64,000 nt of DNA, taken from Paracentrotus lividus. Its lineage: Eukaryota > Echinodermata > Echinoidea > Camarodonta > Echinidae. A program made the position numbers and the translations under genes. Below are positions 46,249-58,260 of the stretch, piece by piece. The first letter of the stretch is position 1. Every line of letters starts with the position of its first letter. The DNA lies in the NCBI GenBank assembly GCA_940671915.1, contig CALNVZ010000641.1, forward strand, positions 5,600,804-5,664,803, written 5' to 3'. Under the pieces are notes generated by a model. It did no database searches. It was given only the letters and a program-made list of their open reading frames with translations, and was not told the origin of the DNA.

Positions 46249-47246
46249 CACTGTCCGTCATAAAGGTGGAATATTTTTTTGCCGCTATAGCGACATGATT
46301 TTGCTCTGATTCTAGTTTCTTGAATATGTCTGTCCCTGCTTTTACTTTTTGGGACCCTGGCTATATCTTGAACATTCTCCCAACCCTTCACGTGGACCTT
46401 TTAAAAAAAAAGTTTTGTCAACCCCCGTGATGCCCATTTTTGTCATTTTTTCTCATTTTGGGGCCCCTTTTTGTTTTCCCGGCCGATCAAGCCCCCCTCA
46501 GTCCTACCCCCAGGAAACGCGACTGAGGTGTGTTGTTTCATATTGTTTTTTAAGTTAAATCTATATTTCTGGGGACAGGCTTGGGTCTCTTGTCTAGGGG
46601 AGGGGTTGAAGTAAAAAACGTGATTGGTGAAAATTCGGAATATTTTATTCCATCTTTATGCTGAAAACAAAAGAAATGAAAAATCACCTTTAACCCTTAA
46701 ATATCATCATTTTCCCTCTAAATTTTGTTAAGCCTTGATGACAAGGCTGTAAATAGTCATTATTGATAATATTTTATTTTGATTTATGTTTGGTTGAGAT
46801 TTTACAATACAATTTAGGGAAGATAGAAATTTCCATGGTGTAAAAAATGCATAACATGAATGTTTAGCCCCAATCAAAATAAATTTTGATCCCTCCCCTA
46901 GACAAAGGAGTTGAGCCTGTAACCATAAATCTAGATTTAATTGAAAGAACAATAACAAATCTCCACCTCAGACGTGTTTCCTTGGGGTAAGACTGAGGGG
47001 GCCTTGGTTGGTCGCGTGAACAAAAAAGGGCCCCGAAAATAAGAAAAAATTACGAAAATGGCCATCTTCTGGGGGTGACAAACTTTTTTACAGAAAAATC
47101 TCCGGGAAGGGTTGAGGGAACGTCCAAGATATACCCAAGATCCCAGAAAGTGAAAGCGGTGACAAACACATTCAAGAAATTAATAACAGAGCAACATAAT
47201 GTCGCTTGAGCCAGAAAAAAATATTCCACCTTTATGGCGAACAGTG
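46249..47246. mobile_element. 998-bp foldback MITE in a TA site (Tc1/mariner-like)
   Basis: It starts cactgtccgtcataaaggtg and, reverse complemented from the right, cactgttcgccataaaggtg, with TA at 46247-46248 and 47247-47248. The arms are about 360 bp each, matching through ggaatatttttt, tttcttgaatatgt, ggggcccc and cttgtctaggggaggg. The central ~270 bp is AT-rich and unpaired. TA flanks and CACTG ends suit Tc1/mariner. There is no transposase; the frames inside (46079-46958) are incidental. The long arms would form a large hairpin in RNA or single-stranded DNA. Confidence 0.88.
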
Positions 47247-47248
47247 TA

Positions 47249-50206
47249 CTTCGTTCTTAATTACGACAGCGTAGCCTCCTCCATGATTATTGTAGGCTTT
47301 TTAAGGGTCATATTAACGCCATAACAACTAGATATTATTAATATTGTTATTATTTTTAATAACATATTTAATATGAGTCCATCAAATAGCTATTTTTTTT
47401 CGGGAGGGTGTCCACTACCGGTTAAGACGCTCTATTACATGAACTTTATATCTACTGATGTTAGTTCATGACTGAATGCCGACCGAACGAGGATCCCAAT
47501 ATTATAGCTGATTTTACGCGGCGAAATTGAGAGTGTGCGTTTAAAAGCTCTTCTTAAGTGGTCGCCAATCATGATCATATCATTATTGGAGCGGACTCAC
47601 GGATGGGCACAACTTAACCGGATGCGTGTAATGTGGTTTGCCTACGAGTGGGACAGAAAACATGTTTTTAAGCAGATAAGGTAAGGGAAGAAAAAAATGT
47701 AAGCATTATAGTTTTCTGTCTACTGATTTCACGTTTTACATGATTTGGTCGCAATTTGCCCATCGGCTACCAACGGGCAAACTAATACCATCCCCAATTA
47801 GGTTGACGACAACAACTGATGAGTGTTGGCACTATTCATGTCACAAGTTAAAGGCAGATAAATTAGGAAAGGTGCAGAAATGATGCACATGTGACATGGC
47901 ACAGATACGGCCGAATCATGCATACTGCATGTGCCTTAATAACGTATACAACGTTGTTTCGGTCCCGGGTGGTTTGCCAATGCATATATCTTCGTAACGG
48001 CCCCATTCTAGGTAGACAAGTCGGTCTTTTGTAACAAAATTATCATAGCACTTGTAGTTAACAGACAAACGGGATTTCACAGTTTGATACTGGATATATA
48101 ATTCACGATTGTATGGTGTGAAAGTTTGTTCATTATGTCGAATATATTGTGTACACATTAAAAGTTATTAAAGACACGGTTTCAGATATATTCTTGGACA
48201 AAAATGTCAGGGCAAAAGGTTGAAACGTTTTGTATTGTCTTTATTTCATTATTGCATAAGTCGTCATGCATAGTTGACGGGGTTACGGACATGTTACTCT
48301 CAAAACTTGTTATTTGTATCGATTATGGTAATCTTTACAGCATTTCATGTTATGGTTTGAGCGCTTTAGCATACCACAATCACAAGAAACGATGTTTAAT
48401 TCGTGTAGTGTTTATCGGTTTTGTTAGTGATATGTTTGTGAACTTTTTTAACGAAATGAATTCGCATTTCTTTGACAGTTCTTGACCACATTTGGCATCC
48501 TCATCTCATCAAATCAAACCTTCATTTTGTCGGTAAAATCGTTCTGTATTGTGGTATTCTGTGTTGCTACATGTTTATTGTGGTGAATTTAAGTATTGTG
48601 TGCCACTAGCATCCTGTTTCAATAATCTAAACTGATATGATAATGGTAATTAGTAGCGTTTAATTAATGATGTAAAACCATAAATAATTTTGCCTCTTGG
48701 TAGGCTAAGACGATTGTATCATAAATAATTTAATAATATTTTCAAAGTCTGAATGATATTCAGCTAGTCGTACAGACAAACTAAATTGATTGCATTTATT
48801 CAAACATTGCATGTTTTATTTTCATCTTCTTATGTCTGCCTTTATTCTGTACAACGCTGTAGACAAAACATGCGTACGAAATATGTATAAAAATATTATT
48901 TCTATTTTTTTTTACTTTTTTACTTTTCTATTTCTGGTTAGTTGCTGTCTTTGTTGAAAAAGCCATATTTTATAATTTGGCATGTTTCTCAACACGTAGT
49001 TTTGTACCCACGTTCGTGAAGCGTAATGCATTATACGGTAATTGGGGATAATTTTTAAGTTGCTATTCTGAACACGTAGCAAAATGATCATGTGTCTACT
49101 TTACGCATATATTAATTGAAATCAGTATTTTCACTAGCGAAAGAGACGTGATCTCTTTTCTGTTTACAAATTACCCTTCGAAAATCGTTGAAATGAAAGC
49201 TAAAATGTAATCAGAGATCGTATCGTTTGAATTGATAAAGAAAAATATGTTAAAATAATGTACGTGAGCTCTCTGTAAACAAATACAACAGCTCACTTCA
49301 GCGTGCTATTTTGCATTTAGTCTGCGTATCGACGAAAAGTAAAATAGGGTTTATCTTCAATGTGGTCATGTTAAAACATAAACTGAAGCTCCGATGGCTT
49401 TTTAACGGGTAATTCATGACTTCACTGGCACCCCATCATCGTTGAGACGAAGTGAATTGATCATCAGGTTACAAATCGCGTGGGATTTTGATTGTTTAAA
49501 GTAGGGCGCCCCATTAAAATTAATAAAAATCAGCGTGGTTCCGAGTTATGGTATCTCATAAACGATAACCGTAATGAAGCCAAAGAAAAACGTTTCGGAT
49601 CTTGGCTGACAAACTCGGATTTAATGAATTATGACCATACTCTTGACAGAGATTTAAAGCTCGATCTCTTTGGCGTTATCACTGAGAATACATTCACCTA
49701 GTTATGCTGGCGCGAACGTTATGTCACGCCCTCTTTGTAGGGCATCTATACAGCTGTAGACATGAAAGTCACATCCATCAAATGCAAGGACAACACAATT
49801 TGTATTAAGACATCATAAGAAGCTGCGAGGGTGTATCGGCGGTAAGATTTTTTACAATGGAAAAGTGAAATGTAATGTTGAGTCTTGGAAGAAATCTTCC
49901 CTCCATGGTTGAGTCAAGGAAAACGGGACATTTACAAGGACAATCTTCTTTCCTTAATCTGTGGTTGACTGTATCCCTAGGAGCAGTGTATAATATTCGA
50001 AAGTAAGCTTGTTCGTGATACCGTTTTGTCTTATAGTGCTTGGGGCCGCGATAGAGCACGATGCATTTTCAAATTCAGTTACAAGCTTAATGTAATGCAT
50101 GTGTGCTTCCATACCGCCATAATGCATGAAATAAGAGCTCGTTATGCCTTGCCACGATGACTGTGGATCTGCTTTGAGGCTGATTCCAAGCCCTTGAAGA
50201 ATATGT
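47249..50206. other. 3 kb without a recognised gene
   Basis: AT-rich. Frames of 69-93 codons at 47916-48158 (minus), 48204-48485 (plus) and 49492-49701 (plus) have ordinary amino acid composition but no recognised motif. The 49492 frame is the most charged and protein-like, yet starts without an ATG. None is supported as a gene. Confidence 0.4.
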
Positions 50207-50330
50207 GCCCTGTAACATAAAAGAGATGCGATCAATCATACGATTGATTGTAACTTTTGATACACATTTTACCATAGACTTACGATTGAAATCAATCGTA
50301 AGATTTATCATATCTTTTATGTTACAGTGC
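50207..50330 (+). mobile_element. 124-bp MITE, TGTAACATAAAA family
   Basis: The ends gccctgtaacataaaagaga and, reverse complemented, gcactgtaacataaaagata are inverted repeats. The rest folds through caatcgta and tacgattga motifs. It aligns end to end with the reverse complement of 13204-13322, and its terminal motif matches the larger elements at 18168 and 8431. Confidence 0.8.
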
Positions 50331-52136
50331 ACTGGTCGCAATAACACAGGTCATTCACTATGGACGTGTGTCGCTCTCTTTTCATAACTGTGTTTGTTCA
50401 GCCATGATTGAGATTCAAACATGATTAAAAGTGTTCTGATATGAATATGTCTTGTTTATGAGGTATTCATTACTTTTATCGTGGCTTTGTTCAACATCAA
50501 ATATATTCCTCATGATACACTAAATGCCCATTTGCGTTTGCTAATGTGACTGAATTTCAAGAAAACTTGGCTTAAAGCATACTGTAACTAGTATTCAATG
50601 TTTCTGATACATGCAGTATGGTCTAAAAACATCAATGAAACCCTGTGACGAGCAAACATAGCTGGAATTTACAGAAGAACTGAAACGTTTAGTTATGATA
50701 TCACGTGTTGTAGACATGTTGCAGAGGAAGATAGAGAAATTGTTTCTTATTATCAAATCTCTATATGATTATTGCTTTAATTTGTTAAGTCATATGTAAG
50801 TCAAAGTACCTTTAAATAAAGATGTATTGCTAAACTTCTTTAACAAATTTTCTATGTCTGTTATCCTTTCGAATCTCCGTTTGTTTGAAGAGTTCTCGTA
50901 TACGTCGCTTCAATGACAATGATTGTGATTGTACGATAAAACGGCATGCACGAGAAGTCCATTACAAACTACTCATCTTTTAATGTGGGATCGTAATTAT
51001 TTAAATAGCGATGTTCTCGTAATATATCATTCAGGTTAACAGCAGATCACCGTCCCCTTCGCTTTTCTTTCATAGATAGATAGATGAAGAGAGATGAAGC
51101 CCCTAGCCGTGGCAGATATAGTCATCTTATCTTCAATAATCATCATCTAGTTCTCTCCCAGGCGCTGTTACTTGCAAACAGCCTTATCGCCTTAGCATCT
51201 TCTTCGCCACATCCGTAAGCTACGTCTTCGTGAGTAAACGTGTACGACATTCACAAAGCATGTCCCCATTGTTTCATTAATGGACACCATGGTGGTACGG
51301 TGTACCCGTGGCGTTGCAAAGACTACACCACCTCTCACCTGGGTACAGACTAAATCAGAATTTCGTCCAGTGAGGACAGGTGTATCTGCGATGAGAATAA
51401 AAAACTAAACATAACCCTGAGAGGGAAATCATACCTTTTGTGAAGAAAAATATTAGCTGTCAGTCAGGAATATACCCGCGAGATAACTTCGATCTTAACG
51501 AGTTCAGTGGCTTGCCTCGTTATTATAAATTCTTAAATAACGGACAATTTGACCAGTAAACTTCGTAAATATTTAAAAACGTGCTTTGCCAAGAAAATAA
51601 AGACACGTTCACTCTCACTAAATGTCAAAAAGATATAGTCTTTAGTACCAGATCCAGACTGACGTAAAGAAATTGAAAGTACCGGCCCATGCCCAAACAT
51701 AATAGAGCTGCTATTGTCATGATTGTCCCCAGACAATTGGGCCTGAACAATCCATTCAAGTTGGGAATCCTGGATCCGCACCTGGAATATAACTTAAAGA
51801 TCAAACAAATTTTGTACTGATGGTTTTTGGAAACACTAATCAACATGACCATTTGTTAAAATCCGGGGACTAAGTGGAAGCCAATAGTATTCCTAATCCA
51901 GATTGCATTAGTTAATTGGTCCACAGTTTTAGCCTTCTGTTGTGGGAAATGCTATCGAAGGATGCCATGGAGTAGGGAGGATGTAAGGTGTTGTCCTCCT
52001 GCTTTGTTTTTCTTTCGGTGATGGACGTCTCCTCTGATGTGTGGAGGAGCATTACCAGAAATTAGGTACATCTAGACAGTGTACTCGTGTAGGTCTTAGA
52101 CATGCGTTGAAGCTGTATACCTGTAGTGTTCAAGGC
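50331..52136. other. No recognised gene
   Basis: AT-rich sequence. Short frames at 51533-51852 (minus) have no recognised motif. A small (GATA)-like run lies near 51074. Confidence 0.45.
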
Positions 52137-52550
52137 ATGATTTGATTTGATTTGATTTGATTTGATTTGATTTTATTCGTCGAGTGAACATTTATGATAG
52201 AAAAGAAAGAAACACCGACAAGGATGGCCCATGAAAGCCGAAAAGGCTTATTTACAATGGGGTCCTTATCTTGTCTATCTTAACAGCGTGAGGAGAACTT
52301 CCCCAGGCTCGAGATGAAAAACGCTTTCTCAGTCTTTTCAGAAGTTGCTGGCAAGTCATTTACGGCACAGGATGTATTCAAATCTACCACAGGGCATCGC
52401 TGACATGGCTGAGAGGTTTTTCAACTTTGCCAAAGGATTGTTTCTGTGTATTTCATGTATTTAATAGGGTTTTATTGGTTGGTAATTACTATACGCGTTG
52501 AACAACAGAGGGGCAAGGATGCTTCCCAGTGGGACGCCGTTTTCTGCTAC
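52137..52550 (-). mobile_element. Non-LTR retrotransposon relic with an RT motif
   Basis: On the minus strand, positions 52550-52485 read VAENGVPLGSILAPLLFNAY followed by SN. This matches the GVPQGS.L.PLLF.IY block of reverse transcriptases in CR1/Jockey-type LINEs. The frame then hits stops, and recognisable protein ends within 20 codons. The minus-strand end is an (AATCA)n tail at 52137-52172, typical of a non-LTR 3' terminus, after an aataaaatc word. Between motif and tail the sequence is too short for the full RT C-terminal part, so the copy is internally deleted as well as truncated. It is non-functional. Confidence 0.55.
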
Positions 52551-53034
52551 AACCATTACCATGATTATCATTGTCCATATTTCTGTTCATAAACTGTAAC
52601 CTCAGACACAGTTCATTTCTACTATTTTCAAATATTACAAAGTTCTCCAATTTGAAGTTGTGCCAAAGATAAGCATGACTAGCATGCAAGTAGTAATGAT
52701 ATATTCTCATGGGTTTGAAATCTAAAAACAAAAACAACAACAAAGAAAAAAACAGCCGAAACAACAAAGTTCTTCTTAAATACTGTTTTGTCAAGTTTAA
52801 TCAAATCTTTAAAACATTTAGTTGACATGACAGAAAATCTTGAAATCAGAAGCACATAGCATGGATTAAGACATGAAGCACTATACTTTTTACCGAGCAC
52901 ATGCATTATGCAGCAATCACTTTATTTCTGTCAAAATCACATTATAGATACTAATTCAACAATACTTATCCTTCCATGTTAAAATTAAAACCGAAGTTTG
53001 TAAAGATGATTCTTTTATAACAGAAACATATTTG

Positions 53035-53036
<2 letters not shown>
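52551..53036. other. No recognised feature
   Basis: AT-rich sequence with no gene-like frame beyond short minus frames crossing A-rich tracts. Confidence 0.45.
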
Positions 53037-53069
<33 letters not shown>

Positions 53070-53238
53070 CAGTCGTGTTTTTTCGTCTGTTTCAGTAACG
53101 GATTTTCAATACATCTTTTTGTCACACCATGAGCACTGACGAAGAGTGTGACTTTGCCTTTCAATTTTGAGAGCTATGCTCCTTATTATAAAATCTATGA
53201 TTTTATGTTTTTGGCATTCTTCTTTATCAACTGTGTAA

Positions 53239-53307
<69 letters not shown>
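53037..53307. repeat. Two (TA)n tracts flanking a 170-bp spacer
   Basis: TA runs lie at about 53037-53066 and 53242-53307. The spacer contains gagcactgacgaagagtgtg, a short motif reminiscent of sequences seen near the termini of some retroelements, but too little remains to classify. The Ile-Tyr repeat frames here are artefacts. Confidence 0.85.
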
Positions 53308-53311
<4 letters not shown>

Positions 53312-53329
53312 AATATGACTAAAAGTGCA

Positions 53330-53455
53330 ATAAACGTGGCGGGCGAAAAGATCCTTTTGTCCAAGATGTTGAAGGAGTTCGAGGTTCCCTTTAGCATGTT
53401 GAGCCTGGTCAAAGCATCGCAGCACGTCGCCGCTGTCACGTTGAAGCCTACCTGA
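53330..53455 (+). pseudogene. Possible cytochrome P450 C-terminal fragment
   Basis: The plus frame from 53330 reads 41 residues to a TGA at 53453-53455. It contains EKILLSKMLKEFEV, then a variable stretch, then VAAVTLKPT. In cytochrome P450s the segment after the haem-binding cysteine typically reads ..EEK.IL..ILR.FE.. and ends ..LILRP.DGI, so position, spacing and both conserved ends fit. The haem-binding FxxGxRxCxG motif is not present upstream, where the (TA)n tract begins. At the end, losing one base would be needed to continue past the stop. The stretch is GC-richer than its AT-rich flanks, which supports a coding origin. It could be a broken last exon or a coincidence. Confidence 0.3.
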
Positions 53456-56400
53456 TGTTTTCAGAGTAAGTTTGAATATCCTAAGGATACGGGTCTTAAG
53501 TCTCTAATGAATTCCCTGTGATCAGATGTCTTCAGAAAAGCGAAAGAAAACCTGCGTTGCAAATCTCTCCTCGCTTCTATATTCCTTTCTCGTTTTTCCA
53601 TTTTATATTTTGGATTCTCGCTTTTCTTGCATTCGTGTCGCCTGTAGGTGGTATTAGCGTCTGTGAATTCTACAGAAAGCGAAAAAAAAGGATGAATACT
53701 CGTTGAAGAAAGGCTTAAAAGTGACGGCTTTCGGGGGAAATGAAGACGGTTTTGGCATTGTGGCTGCGACTAAATAATTTTGGTGTTGTTAAAATACTTG
53801 TAAAATATGCGCCAAACCGTAACCGTGTTTCGTCCTTTGTAATTGAAACCAGTTCATTTGAATTGGGCATGTTCGAGTGGAGGCGAGTTAGGGGACACCT
53901 ACTCATGTATGTCTGTGTAGATATTAGACATCTTAAAGGTTGGTATTTGCATTGTTTAGAGAAGACATACATGTATAATAGTGTTGCAAAACACGTAAAT
54001 ATTTGATGAAAATTCGGCGGGGAAAGTCTGTATCGTTATAATGGGTGTAATGAGAAAGGGGTTTGCAACGCCAGACTGCCCTTTAAATACTGTAAGGGAA
54101 GCTTTTGCCGTGGACGTAATGAATGATTATGTTCTGTATAATAAAACCATTATCCAATCTAGCTAAAGCCTTTACAATAATTAAAGCACATTACGTTATG
54201 TGGCTACTAAAAGGGTTAATCAGACAGGGTTAATGTATATTTAGCTGTTTTTGTGGGGGGGGGGGAAGAAAAGAAAAACACAATTGAAATAGGACGGCTA
54301 ATCTGAATTATTGTATTTTTCTAAATATCTCCCATAAATCCGTGGGTAATAATTCATGGCCAAAATAAAAATGTGCGAGTACACAAAGTCAGCAATAACT
54401 TAAAAAGAGTTAATTACTATTATCATTAACTTATGACATATTTAATCACTTTATACAGAATTAGCACGAGACCTGGTATGAATTGATCATAGTCCAGGTT
54501 ACAATCGATCCAGGTCCACGGCAAATTACAGAATGACCATTTTTTCCTTTTGTTTTATGTGATGTCTAAATGTTGGCCTACATTTCACTTAGTGGTCATT
54601 ATAGTTGGATTTTGTTAAAATGTATTCGGGATCGTAACAAAACCCGAGCTTATCTTTAAAGAAAGAGACAGGCAAATATAAGAGTTTTCAACAAACTATC
54701 CCGAATACATAGAACTTTGCATAGAACTCTGCAATAAAAACGGTAAATCAAGATCTCATTCCTTTTAGAACCACCAAAAGACGGGAATACATCATTTCTA
54801 GGAAAGCATGTCCAGTCTATTGTCTTGTTTCGTGACGGAATTCAACGAATCTTACAGTTGCCGAGCTCAATGTCAGCTGTAACATACCGTGTATTGTAGC
54901 GGGAATATTCGTGTAGTTTCTAGTTATGGTTTCTCGTTGTCGTATTATTAGGATATAAGTAGCTCTTAAAAACATGAGTTTCAATTGCAATTATCTCACC
55001 TCCAACTGGTTAAGTTACCCTAATAACAGTCCTCCAGGGAGATATTTAAGGATTGTTTTTTAGCATTCAAGGCGAAAGGAAATGCATATCCGAGTATGAT
55101 ATATGACTAAAATATAGCCCATGGCGTAGCGAAGTCCCAGCGGTATTTAAACTCGGCTATACACAAATCTTACTTGGCATTTGATAATTCTCCCCTTACC
55201 TCTGTTCCTAGTCTTCTCCATAGATGTCCATAGTATATATAATACATATAATGAATATCTTGCTTTCCATACGCAAGAAACGATATTAATTATTCGGACC
55301 AGATAATGTTAAGCGAGAGGTGGGCTGACAATAGGAAATACATTATGGATAGAGAGAGAGGCATTATGATCATGATAACGGTGTGGATCAAATTACTAAT
55401 TGGCGAGGTACCTCGATAAAAACTTGATTTCTGCGACCCCTTTACAAGGCTAATTACGTGACTACAATTTCACAATTTTACATGCAATATTTCATGGAGA
55501 AAATTAAAGGGAAAAAGATCTGGGTCATCTTGGAAGTGGGGGAAATTATGTAAAGTATTGCACTCAAACGCTCATTTATTCGTGTTATTATTTTGTATTA
55601 ATGCATATTTTTTAAATTCGTGACAATCTGCAACTAAATGATGAATTAAGCTACCCGTTACAAGAGTTCGCTTCCATGTAACCTCTGAAATAACAAACTT
55701 GTCACAGTTGAATGAATAAACTTTTTGATTTGTTCTTTTTTCTTTCATAGAAGACTTTAACGTTCTTTTCTTTTTCTTAAAGTAGTTTATAAGGTCCCAT
55801 ACAAATTATACAGTATGAAATTTAATGGTGTCTATATAGTTAAGTGTCGAGGTTTCTACGCGTTTAACTGTGCTCACTTTGACATAATAAAAAAAAAAAA
55901 ACCCTCGGCCTACATCAGAAACGGACAAGCGTACTCGTCGTGCCTATTAACTCTAAAAAGACGTACAGCTAACCTAATCAGCGCTTATCGATTGGGAGCG
56001 CTCGGTGGTCCTTATCACGCTCGACCCGGTAAGAAGTTCCAGTAGAGTAAAAACCGGTAATTGTTGGAGGCAACGCCGCCCGAAATTGTTGCACAAACTG
56101 TAAGGTCTTGATAGCAGAAATGATAGGTGACGTATCGATCCGGCCGGGTCGTTAAGGGGAAATTAGATACAGCGATTGGGGTAATGTGAAGTCTAACTGA
56201 CTGGTTACGGGGCAATAGTTCCTTTTATTTCTCTATGAAGTCTGACCCCGTAGATTTTTCGTTCTATGTAACATTGTAAGGATACAAATTGAGCCATGTG
56301 ACATGTCTGCTGCACAAACGATCCTTTGAATGAAAAATGACCGTGTTCTTAAAGTATTTCATCAAAAGGTCCTGTGCAACTGAAAGGTTTTGTTTCATAT

Positions 56401-58076
56401 TTCTCCTCTCAGAATGTAAAAAAAAAACAACACTATTCTGTTGTGGAAAAATCAAACAGGCAATTGTGAGAAAATGAGAGAGATAAAGAAAGGTAGAAAC
56501 AGGTGACCTTGAATACAGAGACGTGTTCTAGTCCATGCTTCCATGTCGACAATTAGTACTTTCAGACTATACCACAATGAAAATTAGTATTAAAAAAAAA
56601 AAAAAAAAAAAAAACACATGATGAATCATCCCCGGATTCCATTATCTAATTAGCTTAAATTGGAATTCTCGGTCAGAGATTGATTCATCCGTTGGTAGCG
56701 TCATTGAGAGTTTGCAAATGATGATGATAAATATTGTTGATGTCTGTCGTACGTGACACCTACGCTCTGAAACACAAAAGGTGAAAAAGGCCAGAGAGTG
56801 ACACCCTACTTCCGCCCTCTTGAAAACGTTGTCCCCCTCGGCCCCTTTAAAAGGTGATTAACCATGCAGCAATATCTCATTTTCATTTTTTTTCTATTTA
56901 TCTTTATTTATTTTTTAAAAAGTGAATTGGCACACCATTATTGTCTCATGGTTTAGCATGTTTAACATCTATATGTAACAGAGATCGTGTTCATTTTAAA
57001 TGTGTTACCATCCTAATGGTATTCGTCATTACTTTCAACATCTACTACTTAGATACATACAAGCTGTACACAAGAAATGTTGCGTGGCGTCGTAATGAAA
57101 TACGTCCTAATATTCCAGAAAATACATTCAAGTCTAATCACGATGTCTAGTGATTGGTGAAAATTAGATCACATTCAGCACACTAGAAACACACACTACT
57201 ACCTATAAAGTGCATTTTAGCTGTGCATAATTATATATTGGATGACTTTACTTCATGGAATGCCAGAATATTCCGCTTGTTAGGGCAAATATTGCACTCA
57301 TCTTCGACTCATACATTATTGGCCCCAACTCGTGGAATATTTCTGTATCCCATACTGAGCCATCCAATTAATATAAATGTCTTGCAGGAAGGCCATGCAA
57401 GTCAACAGACAGGGATTCAATCTATGACTTTTGGTAGACAGTATGGCCGTGCTGATTTTTGAACGCAACAGCGTACATAGCCATATTTTCCTCTTTCCAT
57501 ATTATATTGCACGGTCAGCCTCCCCAAAGTGGCAATCATTTTGACCAGTTCTTAAGGTGAATTTTGTTAAGGCTTTTCCTGGATACATGGAACTAACTGT
57601 ATGAGAATCTGGCAAGGACTGTCTGAAAAATGTCATTAGGAACATGAATCATAAAATGCATTTTCATTAGACGAGTCTTGCTTATCCTACGCACTAAGTG
57701 GTTTACAGGTGAATGCCATGCACAACTGTTGTAATTCGACGCGATAATGTCTAATCTTGTTTTAAAGTTACTACATTCATATACAAAAGGAGATCGTGTT
57801 CTTGGTGAATACGTGGCGTTGTAAGGAAGAACGCGCTTATAATGTGAAGTGCACCCCTGGTTACAATATGGATATATGGATCTATACACAAATTTTGTGT
57901 TTAATGACCGTAGATTTGCTTATCTCAATTAGGTTCTCAGTGGTATGATAAAATGCACAGTCTAGAATTCGACGCGATTTATTTTTTTATCTTATTTTTT
58001 TTATTTGTTATTTTATTTTATTTTTTTAAATAAAAGTGCATCCATATCTAACGTAGATCATGTGCTTGGTAGATGA
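53456..58076. other. 4.6 kb without a recognised gene
   Basis: AT-rich, with a G run near 54254-54264 and an A run at 56592-56614. A perfect 12-bp inverted pair, atgtattcggga/tcccgaatacat, lies at 54620-54631 and 54699-54710. Frames up to 98 codons (for example minus 57593-57889) have no recognised motif. Confidence 0.4.
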
Positions 58077-58260
58077 AATTGCCATTTCGTCTAAACCCAC
58101 TTTGAATAATGCCCGTTTTGGTCTTATCCCACATGGTCTAATTATTTTCGTTTACAAACCAGTTTGTCTCTTACCTGTTAGTCTAATTGCCTTTTTGGTC
58201 TTATTGGCACGTTCGCCTATTTACCATTTTGTCTATTATCACTTTCTTCTAATGTAATTT
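58077..58260 (+). repeat. Interspersed repeat, taaacccactttt family, copy 2
   Basis: It starts aaattgccatttcgtctaaa and continues cccacttt, gcccgttttggtctta and acatggtctaatt in the same order as 14235-14325. It then extends about 90 bp further with repeated (g)tct(a/t)(a/t)t words, suggesting an internally repetitive element based on a gtctaat motif. Confidence 0.7.

Noticed and set aside
53130..53175. Hammerhead-ribozyme or Penelope-like terminus (ctgacgaag word)
   Set aside because: Only the short word is present. The conserved partner helix and gaaa core could not be found in the expected place.
53227..53439. Ile-Tyr repeat protein frame on the minus strand
   Set aside because: It is generated by the (TA)n microsatellite; the remainder is antisense to the P450-like piece.
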